Positions 1 through 6,326 of a stretch of 6,352 nucleotides of DNA are shown here, piece after piece. Source of the DNA: an uncultured Collinsella sp. Lineage in GTDB: Bacteria > Actinomycetota > Coriobacteriia > Coriobacteriales > Coriobacteriaceae. Location: contig URWS01000091.1 in assembly GCA_900551605.1 (NCBI GenBank), positions 1 through 6,352 on the forward strand. Reading direction: 5' to 3'. Both the position numbers and the translations under genes were made by a program. How positions within the stretch are numbered: position 1 is the stretch's first letter; every line of letters starts with the position of its first letter. A model generated the notes under the pieces. The model worked only from the letters and a program-made list of their open reading frames with translations. It was not told the DNA's origin and searched no databases.

Positions 1-1241
1 TGGTGGCGGAGCGTCGCGAGCGCTACCGGGCTGCCGGCATTGCGACAGACGAGGCCGAGCTCGCGAGCGGCGTTGCCGACGAGCAGGGGCGTGTGGATGC
101 TGCCGTGGGCGGCTATAACCGCGCGGTGCGTCGTCTGTACGGCCCTGGTAGGCCGTGGGGCGAGGTCGCCGAGTGGCAGACGGCAACGATGGAGGAGCTT
201 GAGCGTCAGCAGCGCATCAACGAGACGGCGAAGCATCGCGTGGTGGGGCTCGTTATCGAGACGCGCCCCGATGCCGTGACGCCGCAGGCCCTCACGCTCA
301 TCCGCCGCCTGGGCTGCACCAAGATTCAGATGGGCATTCAGAGCCTCGACCAACATTTGCTCGATATCAACGAGCGTCGTATTTCGGTGGCTCAGATCGA
401 GCAGGCGTTTTCGCTTGCGCGCCTGTTTGGCTTTAAGATCCATGCGCATTTTATGCTCAACTTACTGGGCGCCACGCCGGAGGGGGACAAGCGCGACTAC
501 GAGCGCTTTATGACCGAGGGGGCCTTTATGCCCGACGAGGTCAAGGTCTACCCGTGTGCGCTCATCGAGGGCTCGCGTCTGGTGGGTTGCTATGAACGTG
601 GCGAGTGGCGTCCCTATACCGAGGAAGAGCTGCTCGATGTGTTAGCCGACGACATCGTGGTGACGCCGGCGTTCTGCCGCATCAGTCGCATGATCCGCGA
701 CTTTAGTTCCGACGACATCATGGTGGGCAACAAGAAACCCAACTTGCGCCAGCTCGTTGAGAACCGCCTGGCTGCTCGGGGGAAAGGCGCGACGGTGCGC
801 GAGATTCGCTATCGCGAGATTAGCACGGCGGGCGCCGACTTGCATGAGCTGACCCTTGACGAGGAAGTGGCGTACGAGACGCCGGTGACGCGCGAGCGTT
901 TTTTGCAGTGGATGACGCCGCAGGGCAAAATCGCGGGCTTTTTGCGGTTGTCGCTGCCCGACCATTCGTTTGTTGCCGCACATGCGGACGAGTTGCCGAC
1001 GACGCCGGACGAGGCGATGATTCGCGAGGTGCACGTGTATGGCATGGCGGCGCGCGTGGGCGACCAGGGCCAGGCGGCGCAGCATCACGGGTTGGGGCGT
1101 TTGCTCGTAGAGCGTGCGTGCGAGATTGCCCGGGATGCGGGTTATGCGCGTATCAACGTGATTAGCGCGATTGGCACACGCGAGTACTATCGCCATCTTG
1201 GATTTTATGACCATGGCCTTTATCTGCAAAAGGAGCTCTAG
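1..1241 (+). CDS. elp3: Elp3 family tRNA uridine-34 modification enzyme (radical SAM + GNAT), 5'-truncated
   Basis: Elp3 uses a radical-SAM domain and an acetyl-CoA-binding GNAT domain to start carboxymethyl-type modification of wobble uridine in tRNA in the cytoplasm. The frame is open to the left edge; the first full codon is at base 3 (a GTG that is probably internal), giving 412 residues. The radical-SAM CxxxCxxC cluster motif should lie upstream and is not seen. Visible family blocks, numbered from base 3, are NETAKHRVVGLVIETRPD (73-90), KIQMGIQSLD (107-116), KIHAHFMLNLLGATPEGD (145-162), DEVKVYPCALIEGSRL (178-193) and REIRYREI (266-273). The GNAT part has HVYG (344-347), the acetyl-CoA loop QHHGLGRLL (360-368) and a terminal YYRHLGF (395-401). 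The position where many Elp3 proteins have a Cys before IRxRE appears to be Val here. The stop codon directly abuts the next gene, suggesting one operon. The family call is very secure; the true start is outside the window. Confidence 0.95.
   Translation, partial: VAERRERYRAAGIATDEAELASGVADEQGRVDAAVGGYNRAVRRLYGPGRPWGEVAEWQTATMEELERQQRINETAKHRVVGLVIETRPDAVTPQALTLIRRLGCTKIQMGIQSLDQHLLDINERRISVAQIEQAFSLARLFGFKIHAHFMLNLLGATPEGDKRDYERFMTEGAFMPDEVKVYPCALIEGSRLVGCYERGEWRPYTEEELLDVLADDIVVTPAFCRISRMIRDFSSDDIMVGNKKPNLRQLVENRLAARGKGATVREIRYREISTAGADLHELTLDEEVAYETPVTRERFLQWMTPQGKIAGFLRLSLPDHSFVAAHADELPTTPDEAMIREVHVYGMAARVGDQGQAAQHHGLGRLLVERACEIARDAGYARINVISAIGTREYYRHLGFYDHGLYLQKEL
1231..1235 (+). promoter_or_regulatory. 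Ribosome binding site of the spermidine-synthase-like gene
   Basis: AGGAG lies inside the last codons of elp3, six bases before the ATG at 1242. It fixes that start and implies that translation of the second gene follows directly from translation of elp3. Confidence 0.75.
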
Positions 1242-2120
1242 ATGAACAAGCCGAGTGTTTCTGCCGGCGTCGTTGCCGGCGTTGCTCTGGGAGCCGCGGC
1301 GCTTGGTGCGGCCGCTGTCGCTGTTCGTGCTGCCTGTCTGCAGGTTGCGCGAACCCGCAATGGGTTGGCGCGTGTGAAACGCGTGCACGATGAGAGCGGC
1401 GATGAGATTCGCGTGCTGGTGCAAGGCGGCGTCTACCAAAGCGCGAGTTACGTTGGCGAGCGTTGGGCAGAACCCGTCTTTGCGTACTATCGTGCATTTG
1501 ACGATGTGTTTGAGTCCGAGGACGCAATGCGCGACGCTTATGGCTACGGCATCGACCGCATGCTTATGCTGGGCGGCGGCGGGTTTGCCTATCCTAAATT
1601 CGCCCTGATGTCGCACGAGGGCTTGCGCATGGACGTCATCGAGTATGACGGAGAGATTACGCGCCTGGCGCGCCGCTGGTTCTACCTAGACGAGCTGGAG
1701 CGCGCGGCGGGCGATCGCCTGCGGGTGATTACCGCTGAGGCTCGCTCGTATCTGGGTGTGACGAGCGTGGGCCATCGTCGCTATGACGCGGTCGTGAGCG
1801 ATTGCTTTGGCGGTGCCGAGCCCGTACGCGAGTTGGCGACGGTTGAGGCGTTGCGTTTGGTGCGGGGTAGCTTGAACTCGGGCGGCATCTACGTGGCTAA
1901 TATCGTGAGCTCGAACGAGGGGAACGATGTGACGTTCCTACGCGACTGCGCTGCCACGGCACTCGAGGTATTCGCCCATGCCTGGGTGGTCCCATGTGGC
2001 GATGCGAAGTTCGGCGGCGAGGAAAACTATCTGCTCATCGCCAGCGACGGCGACTATGCCTTTGCCGAAGCCGTGCCCTTCGACACCGACTTCCTCGGCA
2101 CCGTTCTTCACGACAAGTAA
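1242..2120 (+). CDS. Membrane-anchored spermidine-synthase-like SAM-dependent protein
   Basis: The 292-residue protein has a class I SAM-binding Rossmann fold of the spermidine-synthase-like group. Residues about 8-32 form an Ala/Gly/Val-rich hydrophobic segment, probably a single N-terminal membrane helix with the catalytic domain in the cytoplasm; an uncleaved signal anchor is more likely than a secreted form. GGVYQSASY (62-70) resembles the family's DGxxQSxxY entry block. MLMLGGGGFAYPK (107-119) is the glycine-rich nucleotide loop, DVIEYD (131-136) supplies the acidic ribose-binding residue, AEARSYL (165-171) corresponds to the DAxxFL block, and VVSDCFGG (184-191) contains the Asp at the usual catalytic position. 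The polyamine-binding Tyr/His-Pro motif of true SpeE (around YHExxxHxP) is absent, so spermidine synthesis is not supported; the substrate is unknown and it could be a methyltransferase. Start choice rests on the ATG abutting the elp3 stop and on a good ribosome binding site. Confidence 0.85.
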   Translation: MNKPSVSAGVVAGVALGAAALGAAAVAVRAACLQVARTRNGLARVKRVHDESGDEIRVLVQGGVYQSASYVGERWAEPVFAYYRAFDDVFESEDAMRDAYGYGIDRMLMLGGGGFAYPKFALMSHEGLRMDVIEYDGEITRLARRWFYLDELERAAGDRLRVITAEARSYLGVTSVGHRRYDAVVSDCFGGAEPVRELATVEALRLVRGSLNSGGIYVANIVSSNEGNDVTFLRDCAATALEVFAHAWVVPCGDAKFGGEENYLLIASDGDYAFAEAVPFDTDFLGTVLHDK

Positions 2121-2130
2121 GTCTCCCCGT

Positions 2131-2152
2131 CCTAAAAAAGACTGGTCTTAGG
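2131..2152. terminator. Possible weak bidirectional terminator between convergent genes
   Basis: This is the short gap between two convergent genes. The ends CCTAA (2131-2135) and TTAGG (2148-2152) are complementary, and an alternative inner stem AAGA (2138-2141) pairs with TCTT (2146-2149) around a four-base loop. On the - strand the inner stem is followed by a run of T. The stem is short and AT-rich and overlaps the helicase stop codon, so function is uncertain. Confidence 0.35.
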
Positions 2153-4592
2153 CGTGGTCGCGCCAGCTGAGGACGCGCTGCTTCATGCCCCCGATGTCGA
2201 GCACGCCTTCGGCGAAGCCTTTGCGCACAAGCTCCTCGGGAACGTACTCGTCGTAACGATCAAAGTAAGGCACCTCGCCGGGATAGACGAGCTCGATGGG
2301 ATCGAAGTCCTTCTCGGCCTCGGCGGCGAGCACCTCAAAGAACGTCTCCTCGTCGGCCTTCATCTTGAACTGCATAAAGTACGGACGTGACGGGTCGAGT
2401 CCGCGAAGGCCCAGCTCCGCGGCACACTTAATCTTGAGCATGCGCTCGAGTGCCAAAAAGGCGTAGCTGCCCAGCCAGGGGAAGAGCACCCAGGTGTCGC
2501 CACCCAGGTTGATGAGTGGCTTGGTCCCTGCGCTCGAAATCTCGGCCGTATGGCGAGCCTGTGCAAGACGTGCCCGTGCGTTGCCCATGAGATACGGATA
2601 TGCCGCATGCTCGTTGAGCGCCTTGCGCATGCGTTCGAGTACGTGTGTATTGATGTCACCGGGGCAGTCGCCAAAGTAGGCCGGCACACGGCCCTTGACC
2701 TGCGTGGCAAAGACGGTATGACGCTTCCAGTCCACTTCCTCGACAATCCAGCAATGGCCTGCGATGGCGATGCGCTCACCGGGCGGTGGGGGATTGACGA
2801 TCGTGCCCAACTCGGCCGACTCGCTGCGAACGGTGAACTCCTCGTTTTCCTGGAACACGGCGTAGAACTTAAAGTTGTTGATGATGCGCTCGCCCGCGAG
2901 ACCCACGATGAGCCCGCCGCCTTCGGTGACCTGGATATGGTCGATCTTAATGAGGTGACGCAGCAGCACGCGATAGTCATCGGCCGAGATACGATGGAAA
3001 TAGCTCAGTGTGAGCACGCGCTGGGCAAGTTCGGCCGGCGTGAGCTCTCCGGTGCTGGCGAGGGTCGACATGGTCTGGTGATAGAGCAGGCTGTAGGGGA
3101 GTCGATCGAGCTCAGGCGGCTCGACCCATTTTTCCTCGCGATAGAGTTGTACGAGCGCGATGCCCTGCAGGAGCTTCCAAGGAATGGTCTCGGGCATCAT
3201 CGTGCGCGGCTCAGGCTCTTCCTCGCGCATGACAAACCACATCTCGGGCGGAAGGTCGCGGCGTCCCGTGCGGCCCATTCGCTGCAAAAAGGAACTGACG
3301 GTAAACGGCGCATCGATCTGAAACGCACGCTCCAGACGGCCGATATCGATACCGAGCTCCAGCGTAGAGGTGGTGACGGTTGTCTGTGCCTGCTCCTCAT
3401 CGCGCATGAGTTCCTCGGCCGTCTCGCGCAGCGATGCCGAAAGATTGCCGTGATGAATGAGGAAACGGTCGGGCTCGTGCCGGTTCTCGCAGTAGCTACG
3501 CAGCATGGAGCACACGGCCTCTGCCTCCTCGCGCGAGTTGGCAAAGACCAGGCACTTGCGGCCGCGCGTATGCTCAAAGATATAGCCCATACCGGGGTCG
3601 GCGTTGTCGGGCGCCGTGTCGGTGGGGTTGAGAAGCGCCTGCTCGGTCGCTCGTGGGATGTCGACTTCGCCCTCGGGGGCCGAGGAAGTGCGACGGTCTT
3701 TGGGAGCGGCTTTGCCCCGTGCCCGCTCACGACGTTGACGGCGCTCCTCTTGTGTGAGCTGTCCGCTGTGACGCATGTCTTGGGCGCCGGCGGGCAGTGC
3801 CGCGGATGCCGCCGCCTCGATGCGCTCGCACGCAAGCACTTCGGCCTCTTGAGGACCCGTGCTCTCGAATCCCCGCTGCTGTGCCTGGGGACCCGAGTTG
3901 TAGAAGTGCTCCATGGAGATGCGCCACACGCGACGCGGTTCCTCAAAACGGGGGATAACGCAGTCGCGTCCCGTTCCCTGCGAGAGAAAGGCGCCCGTGC
4001 GCTCGGGGTCGCCGATGGTGGCCGAAAGGCCAATGCGGCGGGGCTGCACGCCTGCCATGCGCGAGAGGCGCTCGATAAGACAGAGCGTCTGCCCGCCGCG
4101 GTCGCCGCGCATGAGCGAATGAACCTCGTCGATGACGACGTAGCGCAGGTCGCAAAACATGCGCGGGATCGCCATGTGCTTATGGATCAGGAGCGCCTCG
4201 AGCGATTCGGGCGTAATCTGAAGGATGCCGCTCGGCTTTTTGATGAGTTTGGCCTTGTGCGACTGCGAGACATCGCCATGCCAGTGCCAGACAGGGATAT
4301 CGGCCTCTTCGCATAGGTCGTTGAGGCGGACGAACTGATCATTGATGAGTGCCTTGAGGGGGCCGATGTAGAGGGCGCCAACGCTTGCGGGCGGGTTCTC
4401 CCAAAACTCGGTCAGGATGGGAAAGAAGGCTGCCTCGGTTTTGCCGGAAGCTGTGGATGCCGTCAGGAGTACATTGTCCTGCGTATTAAAGATGGCGTCT
4501 GCCGCTGCAACCTGGATAGAGCGCAGGCTCTCCCAATCGTGGGAGTAGATGAAGTCTTGGATAAACGGGGCGTAGCGGTCAAAGGCGTTCAC
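2148..4592 (-). CDS. Lhr/BrxHI-like DEAD/DEAH-box superfamily 2 helicase
   Basis: This is a predicted 814-residue ATP-dependent nucleic-acid helicase. All SF2 motifs are present: Q27 region, motif I TASTASGKT (44-52), Ia GPLKALIND (77-85), Ib TPESLEALL (127-135), II DEVH (155-158), III SAT (190-192), IV LVFANS (348-353), V TSTLELGIDIG (408-418) and VI QRMGRTGRR (437-445). The roughly 370-residue C-terminal region, with CWIVEEVDW (614-622) and a GRVPAYFGD block (634-642), fits Lhr-type or BREX type 2 BrxHI helicases. An unusual charged, low-complexity stretch (about 235-335, Arg/Glu/Gln/Ala-rich) lies between the two RecA domains. I chose the GTG at 4592 because AAGGGAGG sits four bases upstream; an in-frame TTG at 4622 would add ten residues but has no ribosome binding site. 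It is the last gene of a - strand operon behind a BrxD-like ATPase, its likely partner. The substrate (DNA or RNA, strand polarity) cannot be read from the sequence. Confidence 0.93.
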   Translation of the reverse strand: MNAFDRYAPFIQDFIYSHDWESLRSIQVAAADAIFNTQDNVLLTASTASGKTEAAFFPILTEFWENPPASVGALYIGPLKALINDQFVRLNDLCEEADIPVWHWHGDVSQSHKAKLIKKPSGILQITPESLEALLIHKHMAIPRMFCDLRYVVIDEVHSLMRGDRGGQTLCLIERLSRMAGVQPRRIGLSATIGDPERTGAFLSQGTGRDCVIPRFEEPRRVWRISMEHFYNSGPQAQQRGFESTGPQEAEVLACERIEAAASAALPAGAQDMRHSGQLTQEERRQRRERARGKAAPKDRRTSSAPEGEVDIPRATEQALLNPTDTAPDNADPGMGYIFEHTRGRKCLVFANSREEAEAVCSMLRSYCENRHEPDRFLIHHGNLSASLRETAEELMRDEEQAQTTVTTSTLELGIDIGRLERAFQIDAPFTVSSFLQRMGRTGRRDLPPEMWFVMREEEPEPRTMMPETIPWKLLQGIALVQLYREEKWVEPPELDRLPYSLLYHQTMSTLASTGELTPAELAQRVLTLSYFHRISADDYRVLLRHLIKIDHIQVTEGGGLIVGLAGERIINNFKFYAVFQENEEFTVRSESAELGTIVNPPPPGERIAIAGHCWIVEEVDWKRHTVFATQVKGRVPAYFGDCPGDINTHVLERMRKALNEHAAYPYLMGNARARLAQARHTAEISSAGTKPLINLGGDTWVLFPWLGSYAFLALERMLKIKCAAELGLRGLDPSRPYFMQFKMKADEETFFEVLAAEAEKDFDPIELVYPGEVPYFDRYDEYVPEELVRKGFAEGVLDIGGMKQRVLSWRDHA

Positions 4593-4596
4593 GGGG

Positions 4597-4604
4597 CCTC
4601 CCTT
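4597..4604 (-). promoter_or_regulatory. Strong ribosome binding site fixing the helicase GTG start
   Basis: Read on the - strand this is AAGGGAGG followed by CCCC and GTG. It is a near-ideal Shine-Dalgarno match with a short four-base spacer, and it favours the GTG at 4592 over the upstream TTG at 4622. Confidence 0.75.
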
Positions 4605-4629
4605 CAAAAACGAATCTCTCAACGCGGTG

Positions 4630-4654
4630 GGCAGTGGCTTGCTGCATTACTGCC
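4630..4654. repeat. Small inverted repeat (hairpin) in the ATPase-helicase gap
   Basis: GGCAGT (4630-4635) and ACTGCC (4649-4654) are perfect six-base inverted arms around a 13-base loop. It lies about 20 bp from the larger palindrome at 4674-4710 and shares the GGCAG/CTGCC core, so the pair may be one composite REP-like element. It has no T-run, so it is not a typical intrinsic terminator. Confidence 0.5.
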
Positions 4655-4673
4655 TCGACGTTTGCCCAGATAA

Positions 4674-4710
4674 AACCTGCCAAAATAAACCTGTCCCTTT
4701 TTGGCAGGTT
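4674..4710. repeat. 12-bp perfect palindrome, REP-like, at the ATPase stop codon
   Basis: AACCTGCCAAAA (4674-4685) is the exact reverse complement of TTTTGGCAGGTT (4699-4710), with a 13-base loop. The right arm runs into the ATPase stop codon (4709-4711). The loop carries a second AACCTG (4688-4693) that could compete for the CAGGTT arm, giving two alternative hairpins. This could be a dispersed REP-type repeat, an operon-internal attenuator or an mRNA-stabilising structure. On the - strand the stem is followed by TTATC, a poor U-tract, so strong termination is unlikely. The rest of the 116-bp gap (4593-4708) shows no convincing promoter. Confidence 0.7.
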
Positions 4711-6013
4711 AGATGGTGAATTCGGCGAAGTTGCGGTCGCCGCCTGCGGCATCGGTGTCGCCTGTTGCGGTTGCCGGCGCCAGCGCGTCGCCGCCGACGC
4801 TTTGCAGTAACTCGGCCACGTTGGCGTCGGGGTTTTGGCATAGGATGTCGAGCAGCTCGATAAAGTCACGAATGACTTCACGCGGCGTCAGATGTGTGTC
4901 GGCTCCCACGCGACCGAACTCGATCTTGAGGAAGTCCACCAAGTCGTTCTCGGTAAGCGTGGGCGTCCAGCCAAAGTAACCGGCGTGAATTTGCATGAGT
5001 TTTTCGATGAGCACCAGCAACTCCTCGTAGGTGAGTGGCTGCAGACGGATGATGGGCGCGAGCATGTCCTTAAGGTCCTCGCGCGCAAAGCGACCCTGAG
5101 CGAGTCGGCTGCGCAGAGCCTCGTAGGAGAACACGCCGCGGCGGCGGTCTTCGATGGAGGTTGGAGTGCCGCCCATGATCATGCCCAGGTACTGCGCCTT
5201 GCCCTGGAGCGTGTCGTTGTACATAGTCAGGATCTTCTCGTAGTTGTATTGGCGCGTGATCGCGTTGGGAATCTTGTACAGATTCACGAGTTCGTCGATG
5301 AGCACCAGCATGCCCTTGTATCCGCTGCAGACCAAAAAGCGTGCAATGAGTTTGACGTAGTCGTACCAGTCGTCATCGCTGATGATGGTCGAGGAGCCCA
5401 GCTCGGCGCGTGCCTCGCTCTTGGTGCGGTACTCGCCGCGAATCCATTTGGTCACGCGGCTCATGGCCTCTTCGTCGCCCTCGGATACGGCCGTGCGATA
5501 GCGGCGGAGCATGCGGGTGAAGTCAAAGCCGTGGACCATCTCCTCGAGCGGGGCCAGTTGGGTATTGACGACCGACTCGTCGACGTCGGCACACGAGGCG
5601 ACCCAGCGATCCAGAATAAGGTTGAGCGCACCGCCCTCGGGGCGCGTCTTGGTCGATATATTGCGGATGAGCTCGCGGTAGGTGGCAAGGCCCTGTCCTT
5701 GACCGCCCTGCAGGCGGCGCTCGGGCGACAAGTCGGCATCAGCGACGACGAATCCCTCGCCCATGGCGTGCGTGCGGATGGTCTGGAGCAAAAAGCTCTT
5801 GCCGGCGCCGTAACGACCGACCAGAAAGCGGAAGCTCGCGCCACCGTCGGCGATGAGACTCAGATCGGTGAGCAGGGCGCGGATCTCGACCTCGCGCCCT
5901 ACGGTGATGTAAGGAAGGCCGATGCGCGGGACCACGCCGCCCTTGAGCGAGTTGAGAATGACGGCGGCGACGCGCTTGGGCACGCGGGGTGCTGCGGGTG
6001 CGGTATCACTCAT
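4709..6013 (-). CDS. BrxD-like P-loop ATPase (DUF2791 / BREX ATP-binding domain family)
   Basis: This 434-residue protein is an AAA/ORC-like P-loop NTPase of the DUF2791 family, whose members include BrxD of type 2 BREX phage-defence systems. Residues 36-50 (ITVGREVEIRALLTD) form the usual GRExE lead-in. Walker A is GRYGAGKS (66-73), and Walker B is GMLVLIDELVNL (234-245) with D240 and E241. A sensor-like strand follows at LGMIMGGTPTSIED (276-289), then a conserved arginine-containing SRLAQGRF block (302-309). The C-terminal part (about 320-405) is helical and winged-helix-like. A low-complexity Ala/Gly/Thr/Asp linker (about 406-426) leads to a terminal NFAEFTI that may be a docking peptide. 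The ATG at 6013 overlaps the upstream stop codon by 8 bp (ATGAGTGA), so the two genes are probably translationally coupled. It is expected to act with the downstream helicase in an ATP-driven DNA-processing complex; no direct activity can be shown from sequence. Confidence 0.9.
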   Translation of the reverse strand: MSDTAPAAPRVPKRVAAVILNSLKGGVVPRIGLPYITVGREVEIRALLTDLSLIADGGASFRFLVGRYGAGKSFLLQTIRTHAMGEGFVVADADLSPERRLQGGQGQGLATYRELIRNISTKTRPEGGALNLILDRWVASCADVDESVVNTQLAPLEEMVHGFDFTRMLRRYRTAVSEGDEEAMSRVTKWIRGEYRTKSEARAELGSSTIISDDDWYDYVKLIARFLVCSGYKGMLVLIDELVNLYKIPNAITRQYNYEKILTMYNDTLQGKAQYLGMIMGGTPTSIEDRRRGVFSYEALRSRLAQGRFAREDLKDMLAPIIRLQPLTYEELLVLIEKLMQIHAGYFGWTPTLTENDLVDFLKIEFGRVGADTHLTPREVIRDFIELLDILCQNPDANVAELLQSVGGDALAPATATGDTDAAGGDRNFAEFTI

Positions 6014-6326
6014 GGTCTAGGTATCCTCTCACGTCTGCTTCGTAGTCCTGGATAATTTGCGGTCCTGCCGCGCCAAATTCAATTACGGTGTCACCTACCA
6101 GGTCAAAGAGCGCCTCGTTGATGGTATCGACGAGCATGTCCTCGCTCTGCCCCGATTGCACTACCGCCGATTCCGTCTGTACTGCGTTGTGCTCGAGCAG
6201 TGCGCGGAGATAGGCGTTTGCGGCGGGTGCGAGTTCGCTCGTGGCGTCAGCGGGCGCAGCAGCTGCGAACGCGGGCGTTGGCGCGAGAAGCGGTGCCACG
6301 ACACCAAACTGTTCGGTGGATATGGT
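6006..6326 (-). CDS. TerB-C domain protein, C-terminal fragment only
   Basis: The last 106 residues of a longer protein are present. The genomic frame starts at TISTEQFG; five further in-frame residues (MYKRQ) that could be read upstream come entirely from adapter sequence and must not be annotated, and no genuine start codon is in the window. After a Pro/Ala-rich linker (about residues 13-34) comes a helical end with DTINEALFDLVGDTVIEF and a QDYEADVRGYL tail. I recognise this as the end of the TerB-C domain, typical of large proteins that combine TerB-N, TerB and TerB-C regions and are encoded next to DUF2791 ATPases and helicases. TerB-type domains are linked to stress and tellurite-resistance systems and may sense metal or act as membrane-associated scaffolds; the role here is inferred. 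The stop codon overlaps the ATPase start, so this is the operon's upstream gene. The family call rests on a short segment and on context. Confidence 0.7.
   Translation of the reverse strand, partial: TISTEQFGVVAPLLAPTPAFAAAAPADATSELAPAANAYLRALLEHNAVQTESAVVQSGQSEDMLVDTINEALFDLVGDTVIEFGAAGPQIIQDYEADVRGYLDHE
6024..6029 (-). promoter_or_regulatory. Ribosome binding site of the ATPase gene inside the upstream gene
   Basis: AGAGGA on the - strand lies ten bases before the ATPase ATG, within the last codons of the TerB-C gene. Spacing is slightly long, but together with the 8-bp gene overlap it supports the chosen start. Confidence 0.55.

Noticed and set aside
642..1616. A 324-codon open frame on the - strand spanning elp3 and the next gene
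   Set aside because: It is antisense to two well-supported proteins and crosses their junction; composition is low-complexity and unlike a real protein.
2550..4316. A 588-codon open frame on the + strand, antisense to the helicase
   Set aside because: It lies wholly opposite a helicase with every SF2 motif intact, shows no recognisable domain, and is explained by GC-biased codons that suppress stops on the opposite strand.
4593..4708. A separate sigma-70 promoter for the helicase
   Set aside because: A TTGGCA is present on the - strand at 4683-4678, but no TATAAT-like box lies 16-18 bases downstream; the hexamer is part of the palindrome.
4579..4881. A 100-codon open frame on the - strand covering the ATPase-helicase gap
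   Set aside because: It runs out of frame through the ATPase 3' end and the palindromes; its sequence is the translation of repeat DNA, with no good ribosome binding site or family.
2148..6013. A complete type 2 BREX locus
   Set aside because: Only the ATPase and helicase families match; no PglW, PglX, PglY or PglZ gene is seen, and the upstream gene ends in a TerB-C-like domain.
4892..6055. A 387-codon open frame on the + strand, antisense to the ATPase
   Set aside because: It mirrors the codon bias of the DUF2791 gene, has no recognised motif, and runs across the real gene boundary at 6013.
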